The notes under the pieces are model-generated. The model searched no databases, was not told the DNA's origin, and saw nothing but the letters and a program-made list of their open reading frames with translations. Below are positions 8,140 through 16,934 of a DNA stretch of 64,000 nt, in pieces. The position numbers and the translations under genes were made by a program. The stretch's first letter is position 1. Each line of letters starts with the position of its first letter. Origin of the DNA: Bacteroidales bacterium. Lineage in GTDB: Bacteria > Bacteroidota > Bacteroidia > Bacteroidales > P3. The stretch covers positions 1-64,000 of the forward strand of contig JAFVBC010000025.1 of NCBI GenBank assembly GCA_017480185.1. The letters run 5' to 3'.

Positions 8140-9378
8140 ATGAAAAAGATTATCAGAATCGGTCTGATGGCTTCGCTGGTAATGGCTTCAACTGCTGCTT
8201 TTGCGCAAAGCTCCCAGAAGACGGAATACCCGAGGTATGGCTTTTGGAGCAACTGGTCAATTGGAGCTTCTATCGACCTTAACCACCAGCACAAAATGGG
8301 CGGTATTAGTTTTGGCGATGATTGGCGCGCCAGTACTAATATCGGTATGGACCTGTATTTACAGCACAAACTCAATCATGCATTTGACTTGCGTATACGT
8401 TACGGCTATCCCACGTTTGGTCGTCCGTTGCATGCAGACGTTGATGGTAAGAGTTATGAAATGGACCGTCACTCTACATTGACCCTTGACCTCATGTGGT
8501 CAATCAATAATGCTTTTGCTGGTTACGATCCTGACCGCCGTTGGAGTATTTATCTCCTCGCTGGTGGTGGTCTCGGATTTAGCGGAAATGACTCTGCCTC
8601 GTTGGCCAATTACGGCCGTGTGGGAATAACACTTGTTGGAGGTCTTGGAACGAGTTATCGTATTTGCGACCACTCTTTCATAAACCTTGAATATACCATT
8701 GATATTAATGGAGATGCTCCGAATCCTAAGGATCTCTTCAAATGGCATCACACCAATGGTATTGTCCGTTTGGGATATTTCTATTGCTTTGGTGTAACGG
8801 CTGCTGATGCTGCAATTGTTGCTCAGAAAGCCATGCTCACTCAAGACAATTTCGCTGCTCTTAACAATCAAGTCAACAACCTTGAGAACCAAGTTAACGA
8901 GTCAAGGAATAATGAAAAAAAACTCGAAAACCGTATAGCAGAGTTGGAGGATCAGCTCAATGAGGCAATGGCTGCGAATACCAAGAATGACGCAAGTGAT
9001 AGTCTCCAAGCTGTGATTGATAAGATTAAGGCTGACCAAATGAACTACTACGCTATGCCATTCTCGGTACAGTATGGCGTTGATCAATGGCGTGTGTCGG
9101 ACGAAGAAATGGCTAAGGTTCAAGCTGTAGGCCGTGTTCTTAAGGACAACTCGGATGTTAAAATTACTGTAATAGGTTTTGCTGATCATACTGGTAGCGA
9201 CAATTACAATATGAAACTTTCTGAGAAACGTGCCAATGAGGTAAAACGCCTGTTGGTTAAGAAGTACGGTATTGATGAGGATCGCATCAAAGTCGAATCT
9301 AAAGGTAAGGGTATGCCTTTCGGTGACGCTAAATATTCCATCAACCGTCGTGTGAGTTTCTACCGTGAGATAGAATAG
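8140..9378 (+). CDS. OmpA-family outer-membrane protein with coiled coil
   Basis: A 412-aa protein. A Sec signal peptide (MKKIIRIGLMASLVMASTAAFA, cleavage before Gln) sets the start at 8140. Residues about 25-230 look like an 8-strand-type beta barrel. Residues about 240-290 form a heptad-rich coiled coil (NNQVNNLENQVNESRNNEKK). The C-terminal 100 residues are an OmpA peptidoglycan-binding domain with VIGFADHTGSDNYNMKLSEKRA, including the Asp and Arg that contact diaminopimelate. Likely role: abundant outer-membrane to cell-wall tether. It has its own promoter and a strong terminator, so it is a single-gene unit. Proteins of this layout are major outer-membrane proteins in Bacteroidales. Confidence 0.9.
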   Translation: MKKIIRIGLMASLVMASTAAFAQSSQKTEYPRYGFWSNWSIGASIDLNHQHKMGGISFGDDWRASTNIGMDLYLQHKLNHAFDLRIRYGYPTFGRPLHADVDGKSYEMDRHSTLTLDLMWSINNAFAGYDPDRRWSIYLLAGGGLGFSGNDSASLANYGRVGITLVGGLGTSYRICDHSFINLEYTIDINGDAPNPKDLFKWHHTNGIVRLGYFYCFGVTAADAAIVAQKAMLTQDNFAALNNQVNNLENQVNESRNNEKKLENRIAELEDQLNEAMAANTKNDASDSLQAVIDKIKADQMNYYAMPFSVQYGVDQWRVSDEEMAKVQAVGRVLKDNSDVKITVIGFADHTGSDNYNMKLSEKRANEVKRLLVKKYGIDEDRIKVESKGKGMPFGDAKYSINRRVSFYREIE

Positions 9379-9397
9379 TTATAGTTTTTCTTTAGTG

Positions 9398-9445
9398 AAA
9401 AATAAGAGAGGGGGTGCGTGAAAGCGTACCCCCTCTCTTATTTTT
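9398..9445. terminator. Bidirectional intrinsic terminator
   Basis: A perfect 18-bp stem (9398-9415 with 9428-9445) with a 12-base loop and flanking A- and T-runs. It separates two convergent OmpA-family genes. The stem core AAGAGAGGGGG is close to that of the terminator at 5211-5257. Confidence 0.88.
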
Positions 9446-9581
9446 GTAGTAATCGAATAATACAAAACCTTGCAAGAGAAAAAAGTCGTGGCATTGAGAG
9501 TGGAAGATAGAGTCAAGTATGAATGAGGAGGTGGACTGTGCTCCGTTGTATGCTATCTACTGAGGATATGTGTGTAGGTCT

Positions 9582-10703
9582 TTACAAGATGTGAAGCTCT
9601 ACACGGCGATTTTTGGCGCGACCTTCAGGAGTATCGTTGTTTTGTAGTGGATGACTTTCTCCCATACCTTCGGCTTGAATACGACGGGCTTCGATGCCAT
9701 GTTGTATTAAGTATTGACGTATAGCGTCGGCTCGTTCCTGTGAAAGGCGTAGGTTCCCTTCGACGGTGCCTGTATTGTCAGTATGCCCTTGTAGTTTTAT
9801 TCTTAATGAAGGCTGGTGCTTAAGCATGGTGAGAATCATTTGTAGTGCCCTATAAGATTGGGGTAGTAATATGCTCTGATTTACGGGGAAGTGAATATTT
9901 TCGATGACTACAATGCTGTCCGTAGTTAATTCCACGTGAATAGAATCAAATGAGTTGGTGTCATCAATGTCGTATACACATACGTCGTCAATGTAATAGT
10001 ATACACCTGGTAGTATGGTTGATGAACTTTGTACGTCGACGATATTCGATTGGTTGAACGATGCAAAATTACCAATGGTTAAAAAACGCTCACCTCCAGA
10101 GGCAATGAAAGTATCTGCAATTTGCATCCATTCTTTTTTATCTGAAAGGGGGAGCCCAACTTTATTTGTTATCTGTGGCTCAAAAAAATAGGCGATAGTT
10201 TGATTATTACGATCCGAAAGGGTGCTGTCTTCGTGCTGAAGAAGTATCCCATATGTAGAATCGAAAATCATATCACGAGTAAATAGGGCTGATAATGAAG
10301 AGGTGGCATGTGGTGACTTCTCGGAAAGACTGACATAAAAACTAACTGCGTAACGATGTCCGTCTACTAATGGCTGTTTTAACTCAGTTTGTATATATTC
10401 TCGATAGTTCTCCTGCGAACAATAAATACCACAGTAGGCTTGGCCAGAGTGCGCATTTTGGTATCCCATTTTATTGCGAGGTACACCGCATTCTGCTGTG
10501 CCACATGAATTAAAATAGTCGCTACTGCCCAGTGTCGGTTGCCACCATGCTTCCACTCCAGCCATTATGCCCAGCGCATCAATTCGACGGGGGCAGTGGC
10601 CGTGTTCCTCAAATGAGGAGTTAAATACCAAATTTGTTTGTCCTTGTGCAACGTAAAGTGTAGTCAGTAGCACTGCAAGGAATACATACAGAGAGCGTTT
10701 CAT
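9582..10703 (-). CDS. OmpA-family lipoprotein-like/outer-membrane protein
   Basis: A 373-aa protein. Signal peptide MKRSLYVFLAVLLTTLYVAQG, then NLVFNSSFEEHGHCP, the opening of a beta-sandwich domain found before OmpA domains in many Bacteroidota proteins (about 22-260). The C-terminal OmpA domain (about 270-373) has KLQGHTDNTGTVEGNLRLSQERADAIR and ends AKNRRVELHIL. It should bind peptidoglycan from the periplasm or outer membrane; its ligand via the N-terminal domain is unknown. The ATG at 10703 overlaps the stop of the upstream glycosyltransferase as ATGA, showing translational coupling; the 19 extra codons upstream are not family-like. The signal peptide has no lipobox. Confidence 0.85.
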   Translation of the reverse strand: MKRSLYVFLAVLLTTLYVAQGQTNLVFNSSFEEHGHCPRRIDALGIMAGVEAWWQPTLGSSDYFNSCGTAECGVPRNKMGYQNAHSGQAYCGIYCSQENYREYIQTELKQPLVDGHRYAVSFYVSLSEKSPHATSSLSALFTRDMIFDSTYGILLQHEDSTLSDRNNQTIAYFFEPQITNKVGLPLSDKKEWMQIADTFIASGGERFLTIGNFASFNQSNIVDVQSSSTILPGVYYYIDDVCVYDIDDTNSFDSIHVELTTDSIVVIENIHFPVNQSILLPQSYRALQMILTMLKHQPSLRIKLQGHTDNTGTVEGNLRLSQERADAIRQYLIQHGIEARRIQAEGMGESHPLQNNDTPEGRAKNRRVELHIL

Positions 10704-11827
10704 TGTTTGTTTACGGTTTTCATCATGCTTTTCCAAAGCAAGTTGGCTGTTTTCTGCCATGAAAATTTTTCGCGCTGAATACGTCCCTTTTCAATGTATT
10801 TTTGCCGAATGGCGGGATTTAGAAACTGCTTTATGGCGTTGGATATTTCTGTTGGTTTTAGTGGGTCAACGTATAGTGCAGCATCACCCCCCACCTCTGG
10901 CATAGAGGTGGTCTTTGATGCCACAACAGCAGTCTCTGTATATTGGGCTTCTAAAATGGGAATACCAAATCCTTCAAATAGTGATGGATAGACGAGCATC
11001 TCGGCAGCCGACATAAGCCTTGAAAGCTCTGGGGTATTCAAATGACCGAGGAAAGATACACTGTCCTTGTGCTCCATATTATTATAAGCCGCCTGTAATT
11101 CGTCACCCCACCAAGTTCGTGTCCCCACAACCAGAAGGCGAAGAGTGCCATTATGCACAGCTTCAAGAGTGTCGAAGGCTTGCAACAGATTGGCAAGATT
11201 CTTGCGACGGAGTATGGTGCTCACAAACAGCACATAAGGTTCTCCATTGCTGTAGAGTCGACGAGTGGCTGCATTTTCTTCTTCTGACCGAGGGTGATAG
11301 GCTTCAGCCGAGCCATTGTATACCACATCTATCTTTCCTGCATCAATATTATAGGTCTCTATTATGTCCTTTTTTGAGTATTCTGATACGGTGGCTATGC
11401 GTGTCGCCCGTTTAGCAAATCGTGGGAAATAATAGTTCATATATGCTTGATGCGAGCGGCGAAGGTTCTCTGGAAAGTGTTCGAAGTTTAGGTCGTGAAT
11501 TACTGTTAGTGTTGGCAGAGTAGAGTGTAATGGCATCATGCCGTCTGGAGACACGTAGAGGTCTATTTTGTAACGGCGTAAAGCTGTTGTCGTAGCCCAT
11601 TCAAAGTATGGCCACCACAGCAAGGGATGTCTTGCTTGAGGATAGAGTACTACCGGACATACGTTGTTTGCAAATATAAAATCGGGATCAGGTCGGCGGT
11701 CGAAGAAAAAGAAGAACTGATGCTCAGGATGATCCTGAACGATACGGCTCATACTTTCGGCGGTAAAACACCCAATGCCGTCCATTTTGTCTTTAATCAA
11801 CAACCTTGTGTTGACAGCTATTCGCAT
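10700..11827 (-). CDS. Glycosyltransferase family 4
   Basis: A 375-aa GT-B glycosyltransferase that uses a nucleotide-sugar donor. The N-terminal half starts MRIAVNTRLLIKDKMDGIG. The C-terminal half has FEGFGIPILEAQ (the EX7E-type donor-binding motif) and MPEVGGDAALYVDP. It lies 5 bp downstream of purN and is coupled by ATGA to the OmpA-family gene. It is therefore in a purN-led operon and not in the main polysaccharide locus. The acceptor is not predictable. Confidence 0.9.
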   Translation of the reverse strand: MRIAVNTRLLIKDKMDGIGCFTAESMSRIVQDHPEHQFFFFFDRRPDPDFIFANNVCPVVLYPQARHPLLWWPYFEWATTTALRRYKIDLYVSPDGMMPLHSTLPTLTVIHDLNFEHFPENLRRSHQAYMNYYFPRFAKRATRIATVSEYSKKDIIETYNIDAGKIDVVYNGSAEAYHPRSEEENAATRRLYSNGEPYVLFVSTILRRKNLANLLQAFDTLEAVHNGTLRLLVVGTRTWWGDELQAAYNNMEHKDSVSFLGHLNTPELSRLMSAAEMLVYPSLFEGFGIPILEAQYTETAVVASKTTSMPEVGGDAALYVDPLKPTEISNAIKQFLNPAIRQKYIEKGRIQREKFSWQKTANLLWKSMMKTVNKQ

Positions 11828-11832
11828 TGGCG

Positions 11833-12411
11833 TTAGTGATGGCTTATGGTTTGGTCAATCACGCGTGGAAAATACTCTTTCTCCAACAGATGTATTTTTT
11901 CTGCCAGGGTATCGGCTGTATCATTGTCCGACACTTCACACTTGGCTTGAAATAGGGTTGTGCCACGATCGTAGTGCTGATCAACAATATGTATGGTTAT
12001 GCCACTTTCGCGTTCGTGGTTCTTTACTACAGCTTCGTGTACATGGTGGCCATACATGCCTTTACCGCCGTAGGCTGGTAATAGTGCGGGGTGAATGTTA
12101 ATTATGTGTTGAGGAAAGGCCTCAAGCAAGTCTCGTGGTACAAGCCAAAGAAACCCAGCCAATATCACCCAGTCAATCTGTTTTTGTTTCAAATAGTTAA
12201 GAACGGTGGGACCATCGTAGAAATCTGCGCGGCCAAAATAGTGGCTTTCAATGCCTAACTTCTGAGCGCGTTGAGCAATAAAAGCATCTTTGCGATTGTA
12301 TATAATGCAACTCACTTCAACATCGTTTCTACCTGCAAAATACTCGGTAATCTGTTGTGCATTTGTACCGTTACCCGACCCCAGTATGGCCAGTCTTATT
12401 GGAGTGCTCAT
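11833..12411 (-). CDS. purN: Phosphoribosylglycinamide formyltransferase
   Basis: Transfers a formyl group from 10-formyl-tetrahydrofolate to GAR in purine synthesis. The 192-aa protein has the formyltransferase catalytic set Asn105 and His107 in INIHPALLP and Asp144 in VDQHYDRG, plus the phosphate-binding GSGNGTN near residue 11. Length is normal. First gene of a minus-strand unit with the GT4 and OmpA-family genes. A TATCTTTGC box lies 33 bp upstream of the ATG. Confidence 0.95.
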   Translation of the reverse strand: MSTPIRLAILGSGNGTNAQQITEYFAGRNDVEVSCIIYNRKDAFIAQRAQKLGIESHYFGRADFYDGPTVLNYLKQKQIDWVILAGFLWLVPRDLLEAFPQHIINIHPALLPAYGGKGMYGHHVHEAVVKNHERESGITIHIVDQHYDRGTTLFQAKCEVSDNDTADTLAEKIHLLEKEYFPRVIDQTISHH

Positions 12412-12443
12412 TTGGTAATTTTACTTGAAAAGATTATTACGAT

Positions 12444-12452
12444 GCAAAGATA
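12444..12452 (-). promoter_or_regulatory. -7 element of purN
   Basis: The minus strand reads TATCTTTGC, a perfect Bacteroidota -7 box, 33 nt before the purN ATG. No good TTTG is found 19-21 bp upstream, so the promoter is partly supported. Confidence 0.6.
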
Positions 12453-12513
12453 AGTATAAAAGTTTGCAAGTGAAGTGTTGCACGTGCATTTCTTGAGGGC
12501 TATATCGAGGTAT

Positions 12514-12568
12514 CAACTCCCTATCAAGTCCTATACAACTCCCTATCAACTCCTGCCTTTCTCCTATG
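12514..12568. repeat. 11-bp periodic repeat tract
   Basis: Five consecutive 11-mers: CAACTCCCTAT, CAAGTCCTATA, CAACTCCCTAT, CAACTCCTGCC and a degenerate TTTCTCCTATG. It lies in the 398-bp gap between divergent purN and acpP. It is the same unit type as the tract at 28383-28437. The rest of the gap (12569-12769) is AT-rich with no other feature seen. Confidence 0.75.
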
Positions 12569-12769
12569 TTGGCAGGTTTTTATGTGGCGATATAAAGTAT
12601 TTTTGAGGGATAATAGAGGATTATTTCCAAAGCATAATGAGCTTTTAACTCACAGTATTGCAATATTTGTTAAAATTATTTTAACAAATACTATGCTGAT
12701 ATACAGGTGTTTATCAAGATTTAGCCTTTGCGGAGGCGTAAAAAAGTTGTCGCAATGAAAAAAATGACG

Positions 12770-12777
12770 TTACTTTG
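12770..12777 (+). promoter_or_regulatory. Possible -7 element of acpP
   Basis: TTACTTTG, one base off TAnnTTTG, lies 32 nt before the acpP ATG. The -33 position has only GTTG at 12747-12750 (19-bp spacing). Plausible but weak. Confidence 0.4.
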
Positions 12778-12809
12778 CATTTTGTTTTACAAATCAAAAA
12801 GAAGAAAAC

Positions 12810-13052
12810 ATGTCAGAAATTGCTACTAAAGTTACCAGTATCATTACCGATAAACTGGGAGTTGAAGAAAGTCAAGTGGTTCCCGAAGCCAGCTTCACTA
12901 ACGATCTCGGTGCCGATTCTTTGGACACTGTGGAACTGATCATGGAACTTGAAAAAGAATTTGAAATTGAAATTCCCGACGAAGCTGCAGAGAAAATTGT
13001 CACTGTTGGTGACGCTATTGCTTACATTGAGAAAGAAAAAGAGAACAAATAA
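12810..13052 (+). CDS. acpP: Acyl carrier protein
   Basis: An 80-aa, strongly acidic four-helix protein that carries fatty-acyl chains on a phosphopantetheine arm. The attachment serine is in [12 protein letters not shown]. Length and sequence are typical. It is followed after 39 bp by fabF and then rnc, the usual Bacteroidota order, so acp, the condensing enzyme and RNase III share a unit. Confidence 0.97.
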   Translation: MSEIATKVTSIITDKLGVEESQVVPEASFTNDLGADSLDTVELIMELEKEFEIEIPDEAAEKIVTVGDAIAYIEKEKENK

Positions 13053-13091
13053 GAATCTTCGTTCACACAACATAAGTACTCTTTCCGCTTT

Positions 13092-14336
13092 ATGGAGTTG
13101 AAAAGAGTTGTTGTTACGGGTCTTGGCGCACTCACCCCGATTGGCAACAATGTGCCTAATATGTGGCAGTCGTTAGTCAACGGAGTGAGTGGCGTTGGTC
13201 CGATAACCTATTTCGATGCTACGGCATTCAAGTGTCGTATTGCTTCAGAGCTCAAAGGATTCCGTACAGAAGACTACTTCGATCGCAAGGAAAGTCGGTT
13301 GCTTGACGGCTATACCATGTATGGTTTGGTGACTGTTGATGAGGCTTGGCGGGATGCTGGGCTTTCGTCTACTGCGGTCGATGCTTCGCGTGTGGGTGTT
13401 GTTTGGGGTTCAGGGATGGGCGGTGTTAAAAGCTTCCAGGAGGAGTTGCTTCAGTATGCCGACAATGGTAGGGTGCCTCGGTTTAGCCCTTATTGGGTCC
13501 CTAAAGTCATAATCGACATATGTGCTGGACATATAGCCATCAAGTATGGATTGCGAGGCCCAAACTATTGCACTGCTGCAGCTTGCGCTTCGTCGGCAGC
13601 GGCCATCAGTGATGCTTTCAATCTAATACGCCTCGGTAAAGCCGATGTTATGATTGCCGGTGGCAGTGAGTGTGCTGTTTGTGAGTCGGGCATAGGTGGA
13701 TTTGGTAACATGCGCGCCCTTTCTACTCGCAATGACGATCCTGCCACAGCTTCTCGTCCTTTTGATCGCGATCGAGATGGTTTCGTATTGGGTGAAGGGT
13801 CGGGTACGGTTATACTCGAGGAATTGAACCATGCAAAGGCACGTGGTGCTCACATCTATGCCGAAATCACTGGTACAGGTCTCTCGGCTGATGCCTATCA
13901 CATCACTGCATCGCATCCAGAAGGATTGGGGGTGATTAGTGCAATGAGGCAGGCCGTTGTGGAATCGGGAATGATGATAACGGATGTTGATCACATCAAT
14001 ACGCATGGCACCTCAACCCCGATTGGCGACATTTCTGAACCAAAAGCTATTGTGGGACTTTTTGGTAAGCATGCTGAACGAATAGCGATCAATTCCACCA
14101 AGTCTATGACAGGTCATCTTCTTGGTGCCGCGGGTGTAGTTGAAGCCATTGCTTGCATTTTGACCATCAATCGTGGAGTGGTTCCTCCGACAATCAACCA
14201 CTTTAATGACGACCCACAGATTCCTCCTCTTGACTTCACATTCAATCATTCGCAAAAGCGAGAGGTAGGTTTTGCTATAAGCAACACGTTTGGTTTCGGT
14301 GGGCATAACGTGTGTCTTGCTTTTAGAAAGTATTGA
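13092..14336 (+). CDS. fabF: Beta-ketoacyl-ACP synthase II
   Basis: Elongates acyl-ACP with malonyl-ACP in fatty-acid synthesis. It is 414 aa, the normal size. The catalytic triad is visible: Cys165 in AAACASSAAA, His305 in INTHGTSTPIGD and His342 in NSTKSMTGHLLGAAG. The start is MELKRVVVTGLGALTPIG. The protein ends with the family's FGFGGHNVCLAF. It sits between acpP and rnc; its stop is 2 bp before the rnc ATG, implying coupled translation. Confidence 0.97.
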   Translation: MELKRVVVTGLGALTPIGNNVPNMWQSLVNGVSGVGPITYFDATAFKCRIASELKGFRTEDYFDRKESRLLDGYTMYGLVTVDEAWRDAGLSSTAVDASRVGVVWGSGMGGVKSFQEELLQYADNGRVPRFSPYWVPKVIIDICAGHIAIKYGLRGPNYCTAAACASSAAAISDAFNLIRLGKADVMIAGGSECAVCESGIGGFGNMRALSTRNDDPATASRPFDRDRDGFVLGEGSGTVILEELNHAKARGAHIYAEITGTGLSADAYHITASHPEGLGVISAMRQAVVESGMMITDVDHINTHGTSTPIGDISEPKAIVGLFGKHAERIAINSTKSMTGHLLGAAGVVEAIACILTINRGVVPPTINHFNDDPQIPPLDFTFNHSQKREVGFAISNTFGFGGHNVCLAFRKY

Positions 14337-14338
14337 CA

Positions 14339-15091
14339 ATGTCTTTTCTTTCACTCAACAAGGAAAGTCGTCAATTCTATCTTTTCTTTAAAAACATACT
14401 TGGGTTCCGTCCGAGGAAGACGGAGTTGTACCGTATTGCCTTTACACACAGGTCTCATTCTCTCTCTCGTCAGGGACATCGTATTAACAACGAGCGCCTT
14501 GAATACTTGGGTGATGCTGTGCTGGGCATGATTGTGGCCGAGTACCTCTACAAGAAGTATCCTTTACAAGAAGAGGGTTTTCTGACGATTATGCGCTCTA
14601 AAATTGTTAGTCGAAAGAGCCTTAATCAGTTGGCCAGAAAGATTGGTCTTCTTGATTTGGTCGAGCATCAACAGGATGTACCTGGAGGATACAAATCTAT
14701 GGGCGGAGACGCTTTTGAGGCATTGGTAGGGGCAATCTACCTTGAAAAGGGGTTTAATTTTACTCGGAGAGTATTGGTAGATAAGGTACTATGTACGTAT
14801 ATTGACATTGACGAAATAGAGTTGCAAGAAAACAACTATAAGAGCAAACTTATAGACTGGTGCCAAAAACGCCGAAAAAAGATTGATTTTGTTATAGAAC
14901 GCTCGTTCGTTCGTGAGCACAGTGGCCGTCGTGAGTACGAGTGTCGAGTGAAGATTGATGGAGTCCCTCAACTTTCTGCTATAGATTACAGCATAAAAGG
15001 GGCAGAACAGTTGGCTGCTGAGAAAACTTACAAATCTTTGCAGGGGGAGTCTGACGTTGAAGAGGCCGTGGCTATCATACCTTCAGCCTAA
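14339..15091 (+). CDS. rnc: Ribonuclease III
   Basis: Cleaves double-stranded RNA, including rRNA precursors. From the ATG at 14339 it is 250 aa (a TTG two codons earlier overlaps fabF). The nuclease domain has NERLEYLGDAVLGMIVAEYL, the signature with catalytic Glu/Asp, and GDAFEALVGAIYLEKGF with the second metal site. A dsRNA-binding domain covers about residues 165-235. The 3' end overlaps the convergent minus-strand HhH gene by 17 bp (15075-15091), with no intrinsic terminator between them. Confidence 0.96.
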   Translation: MSFLSLNKESRQFYLFFKNILGFRPRKTELYRIAFTHRSHSLSRQGHRINNERLEYLGDAVLGMIVAEYLYKKYPLQEEGFLTIMRSKIVSRKSLNQLARKIGLLDLVEHQQDVPGGYKSMGGDAFEALVGAIYLEKGFNFTRRVLVDKVLCTYIDIDEIELQENNYKSKLIDWCQKRRKKIDFVIERSFVREHSGRREYECRVKIDGVPQLSAIDYSIKGAEQLAAEKTYKSLQGESDVEEAVAIIPSA

Positions 15092-16934
15092 ATTGTATAT
15101 GCCACGTTTGTACATGATTTGCATCAATTGTTGACAAACCAGTACCAATTGTTTCGCGATCGGTATACAGAGTTATAGCGTATTTTAGGCAAATATTCCA
15201 ACGTTTTGATATGTTGTGACGTATCATAATCAACGTTCTTCCTCCAGTGCCGTTAAACGATGGTATTGACCAAGCGTATTGTGGAGCGCTCTCGTTTTGG
15301 TAAATGCGAGCATAATACCCCCCAATGTTAAACCATAGCCCTTTTGCCGTAAGTTGAAAGCTGCCATGTTCGTACCTAACTTCGCTTGAAGCCAACCAGC
15401 CGTGGGAATTGGGCGAAGTTTCAGCATTGAATACTGAATGTACCACTCTTGTGCACCAACGCCATATCTTATTGTGCCAAGTTATTTCAGCCTGCAATTG
15501 CTGCCGTTCAGTATGTTCGGAAAGATATGCTATGGTTGTGGCATTAGGTATATTCCGAAGTTGCTGACGATAACTGTGGCGTAGTTTTAGTTGCCAATGG
15601 CGCATGATGTCGCGAGATAGTTCAGCTTTGTTTTCAATGCCGTTAGAGGGTTGGTATATGCCATAGCGAAGTAACGGTTTGTTATACATTCCCCCACTTA
15701 ATGCTGCGTTGATACCGAGAGGAAGTTGTGTATGGATGCTAATATTGACTCCATTTTCATTGCGAGGGTCTCCATAGTAGATGGGTTGTGCATGTTGATT
15801 ATAGTATTCAGGTGCGTAGTGGTGGCAGTTAATGTCAATTGTCGAATGTCCTCCAGCAACCCAGGTTAACCCTGCAACAAAGGCCATGGAATGCCCAATA
15901 GAGCAGGCCACCTCTCCGTATGCAGTCATTCGCCCGTAGTTATACAGGATATCCATACCGATGTTTGTTAGTTCTTTGCCTCGGAAGTACATGCGATTAT
16001 AGATGTATTCCCTTGATACCAAGCTATCGTCAAATGTATTTTTACTAAGAGTTATACCAGCGATTAGGTGATATGTGCGGTGTTCGATGCGCCCTCCATA
16101 AATTGTTTCGCCATCTGTTCTTGAAGCAAATGCCATCACACTTCCTCCTTGCCACGCTCGTATAGATGTGGCTACCCCATTAAGGTAGTCAGATTCGTAA
16201 AAGGTACTCGCTCTTTTTATACCCGAATAGTTTCTACACATACTTTGCCCAACCAGTCGGAATGGGGCTATACCTGTCCACAGAGTTAGCCCTTGTCCAA
16301 ACTGTAGGCTGTATCGGCCAACAGCCAGCTTCTCTATCCTCCATGTATCCTTCATCATAAAAGATGCCGCAAAGAAGTTGTCTTTACCCCAAGCTTCTCC
16401 GGGGTCTTTGTCGGCACTCATTCTAAATTCTATTTTGTTGGCATAATTTGCGTTGTACGTAAAAAGAGCATGTAGATTGTCGCCTTCGTAAATATTATCC
16501 TCATAACCCTTGGCTTGTTCGATATTTCCTCCTATGCCAGTTGTAAGTGTGTGTCTTATATATTTAGTGTTGAAACGCTCTTTTGGTGAATAATGTTCCA
16601 CCGTTATATATGGTCTCAAAAAGGCTATAGTTGTACTATCAAAACCCGGGACATATTTCAGTTCGCTAATGTCGGATAGTTGTCCGTAGAGTATAATGTA
16701 GTTACGTAATGATCGATGTTGAAATGAGCTCAAAAAAGGGAGGTCCGTGAGAGATGATGTATCGTTTATATTTATCGGATTATCAGAAAGAGATATTAGT
16801 TGATCGTAAAGTGCGCCACATTGATTTGCTCCTGTTGAACTCTCTGCAAGCTCTTCAAGGGCAAAGTCAACTTGTCCCTGAAGGGTAGGTGCCACCCCCA
16901 AAGTAAATAATATAATCAGTCGTTTTATAAACAT
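15075..16934 (-). CDS. Helix-hairpin-helix-containing outer-membrane barrel protein
   Basis: A 619-aa protein. Signal peptide ends TLQG before Gln (about residue 20). Residues about 45-110 hold a ComEA-type helix-hairpin-helix pair (NPININDTSSLTDLPFLS; ISELKYVPGFDSTTIAFLRPYI). The remainder (about 120-619) is rich in alternating aromatic strands and looks like a beta barrel of the kind found across Bacteroidota next to a small HhH domain. Function is not established; the HhH may bind a partner in the periplasm. It is the last gene of the long minus-strand locus and overlaps the upstream barrel gene by 10 bp. Confidence 0.75.
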   Translation of the reverse strand: MFIKRLIILFTLGVAPTLQGQVDFALEELAESSTGANQCGALYDQLISLSDNPININDTSSLTDLPFLSSFQHRSLRNYIILYGQLSDISELKYVPGFDSTTIAFLRPYITVEHYSPKERFNTKYIRHTLTTGIGGNIEQAKGYEDNIYEGDNLHALFTYNANYANKIEFRMSADKDPGEAWGKDNFFAASFMMKDTWRIEKLAVGRYSLQFGQGLTLWTGIAPFRLVGQSMCRNYSGIKRASTFYESDYLNGVATSIRAWQGGSVMAFASRTDGETIYGGRIEHRTYHLIAGITLSKNTFDDSLVSREYIYNRMYFRGKELTNIGMDILYNYGRMTAYGEVACSIGHSMAFVAGLTWVAGGHSTIDINCHHYAPEYYNQHAQPIYYGDPRNENGVNISIHTQLPLGINAALSGGMYNKPLLRYGIYQPSNGIENKAELSRDIMRHWQLKLRHSYRQQLRNIPNATTIAYLSEHTERQQLQAEITWHNKIWRWCTRVVHSVFNAETSPNSHGWLASSEVRYEHGSFQLTAKGLWFNIGGYYARIYQNESAPQYAWSIPSFNGTGGRTLIMIRHNISKRWNICLKYAITLYTDRETIGTGLSTIDANHVQTWHIQFRLKV

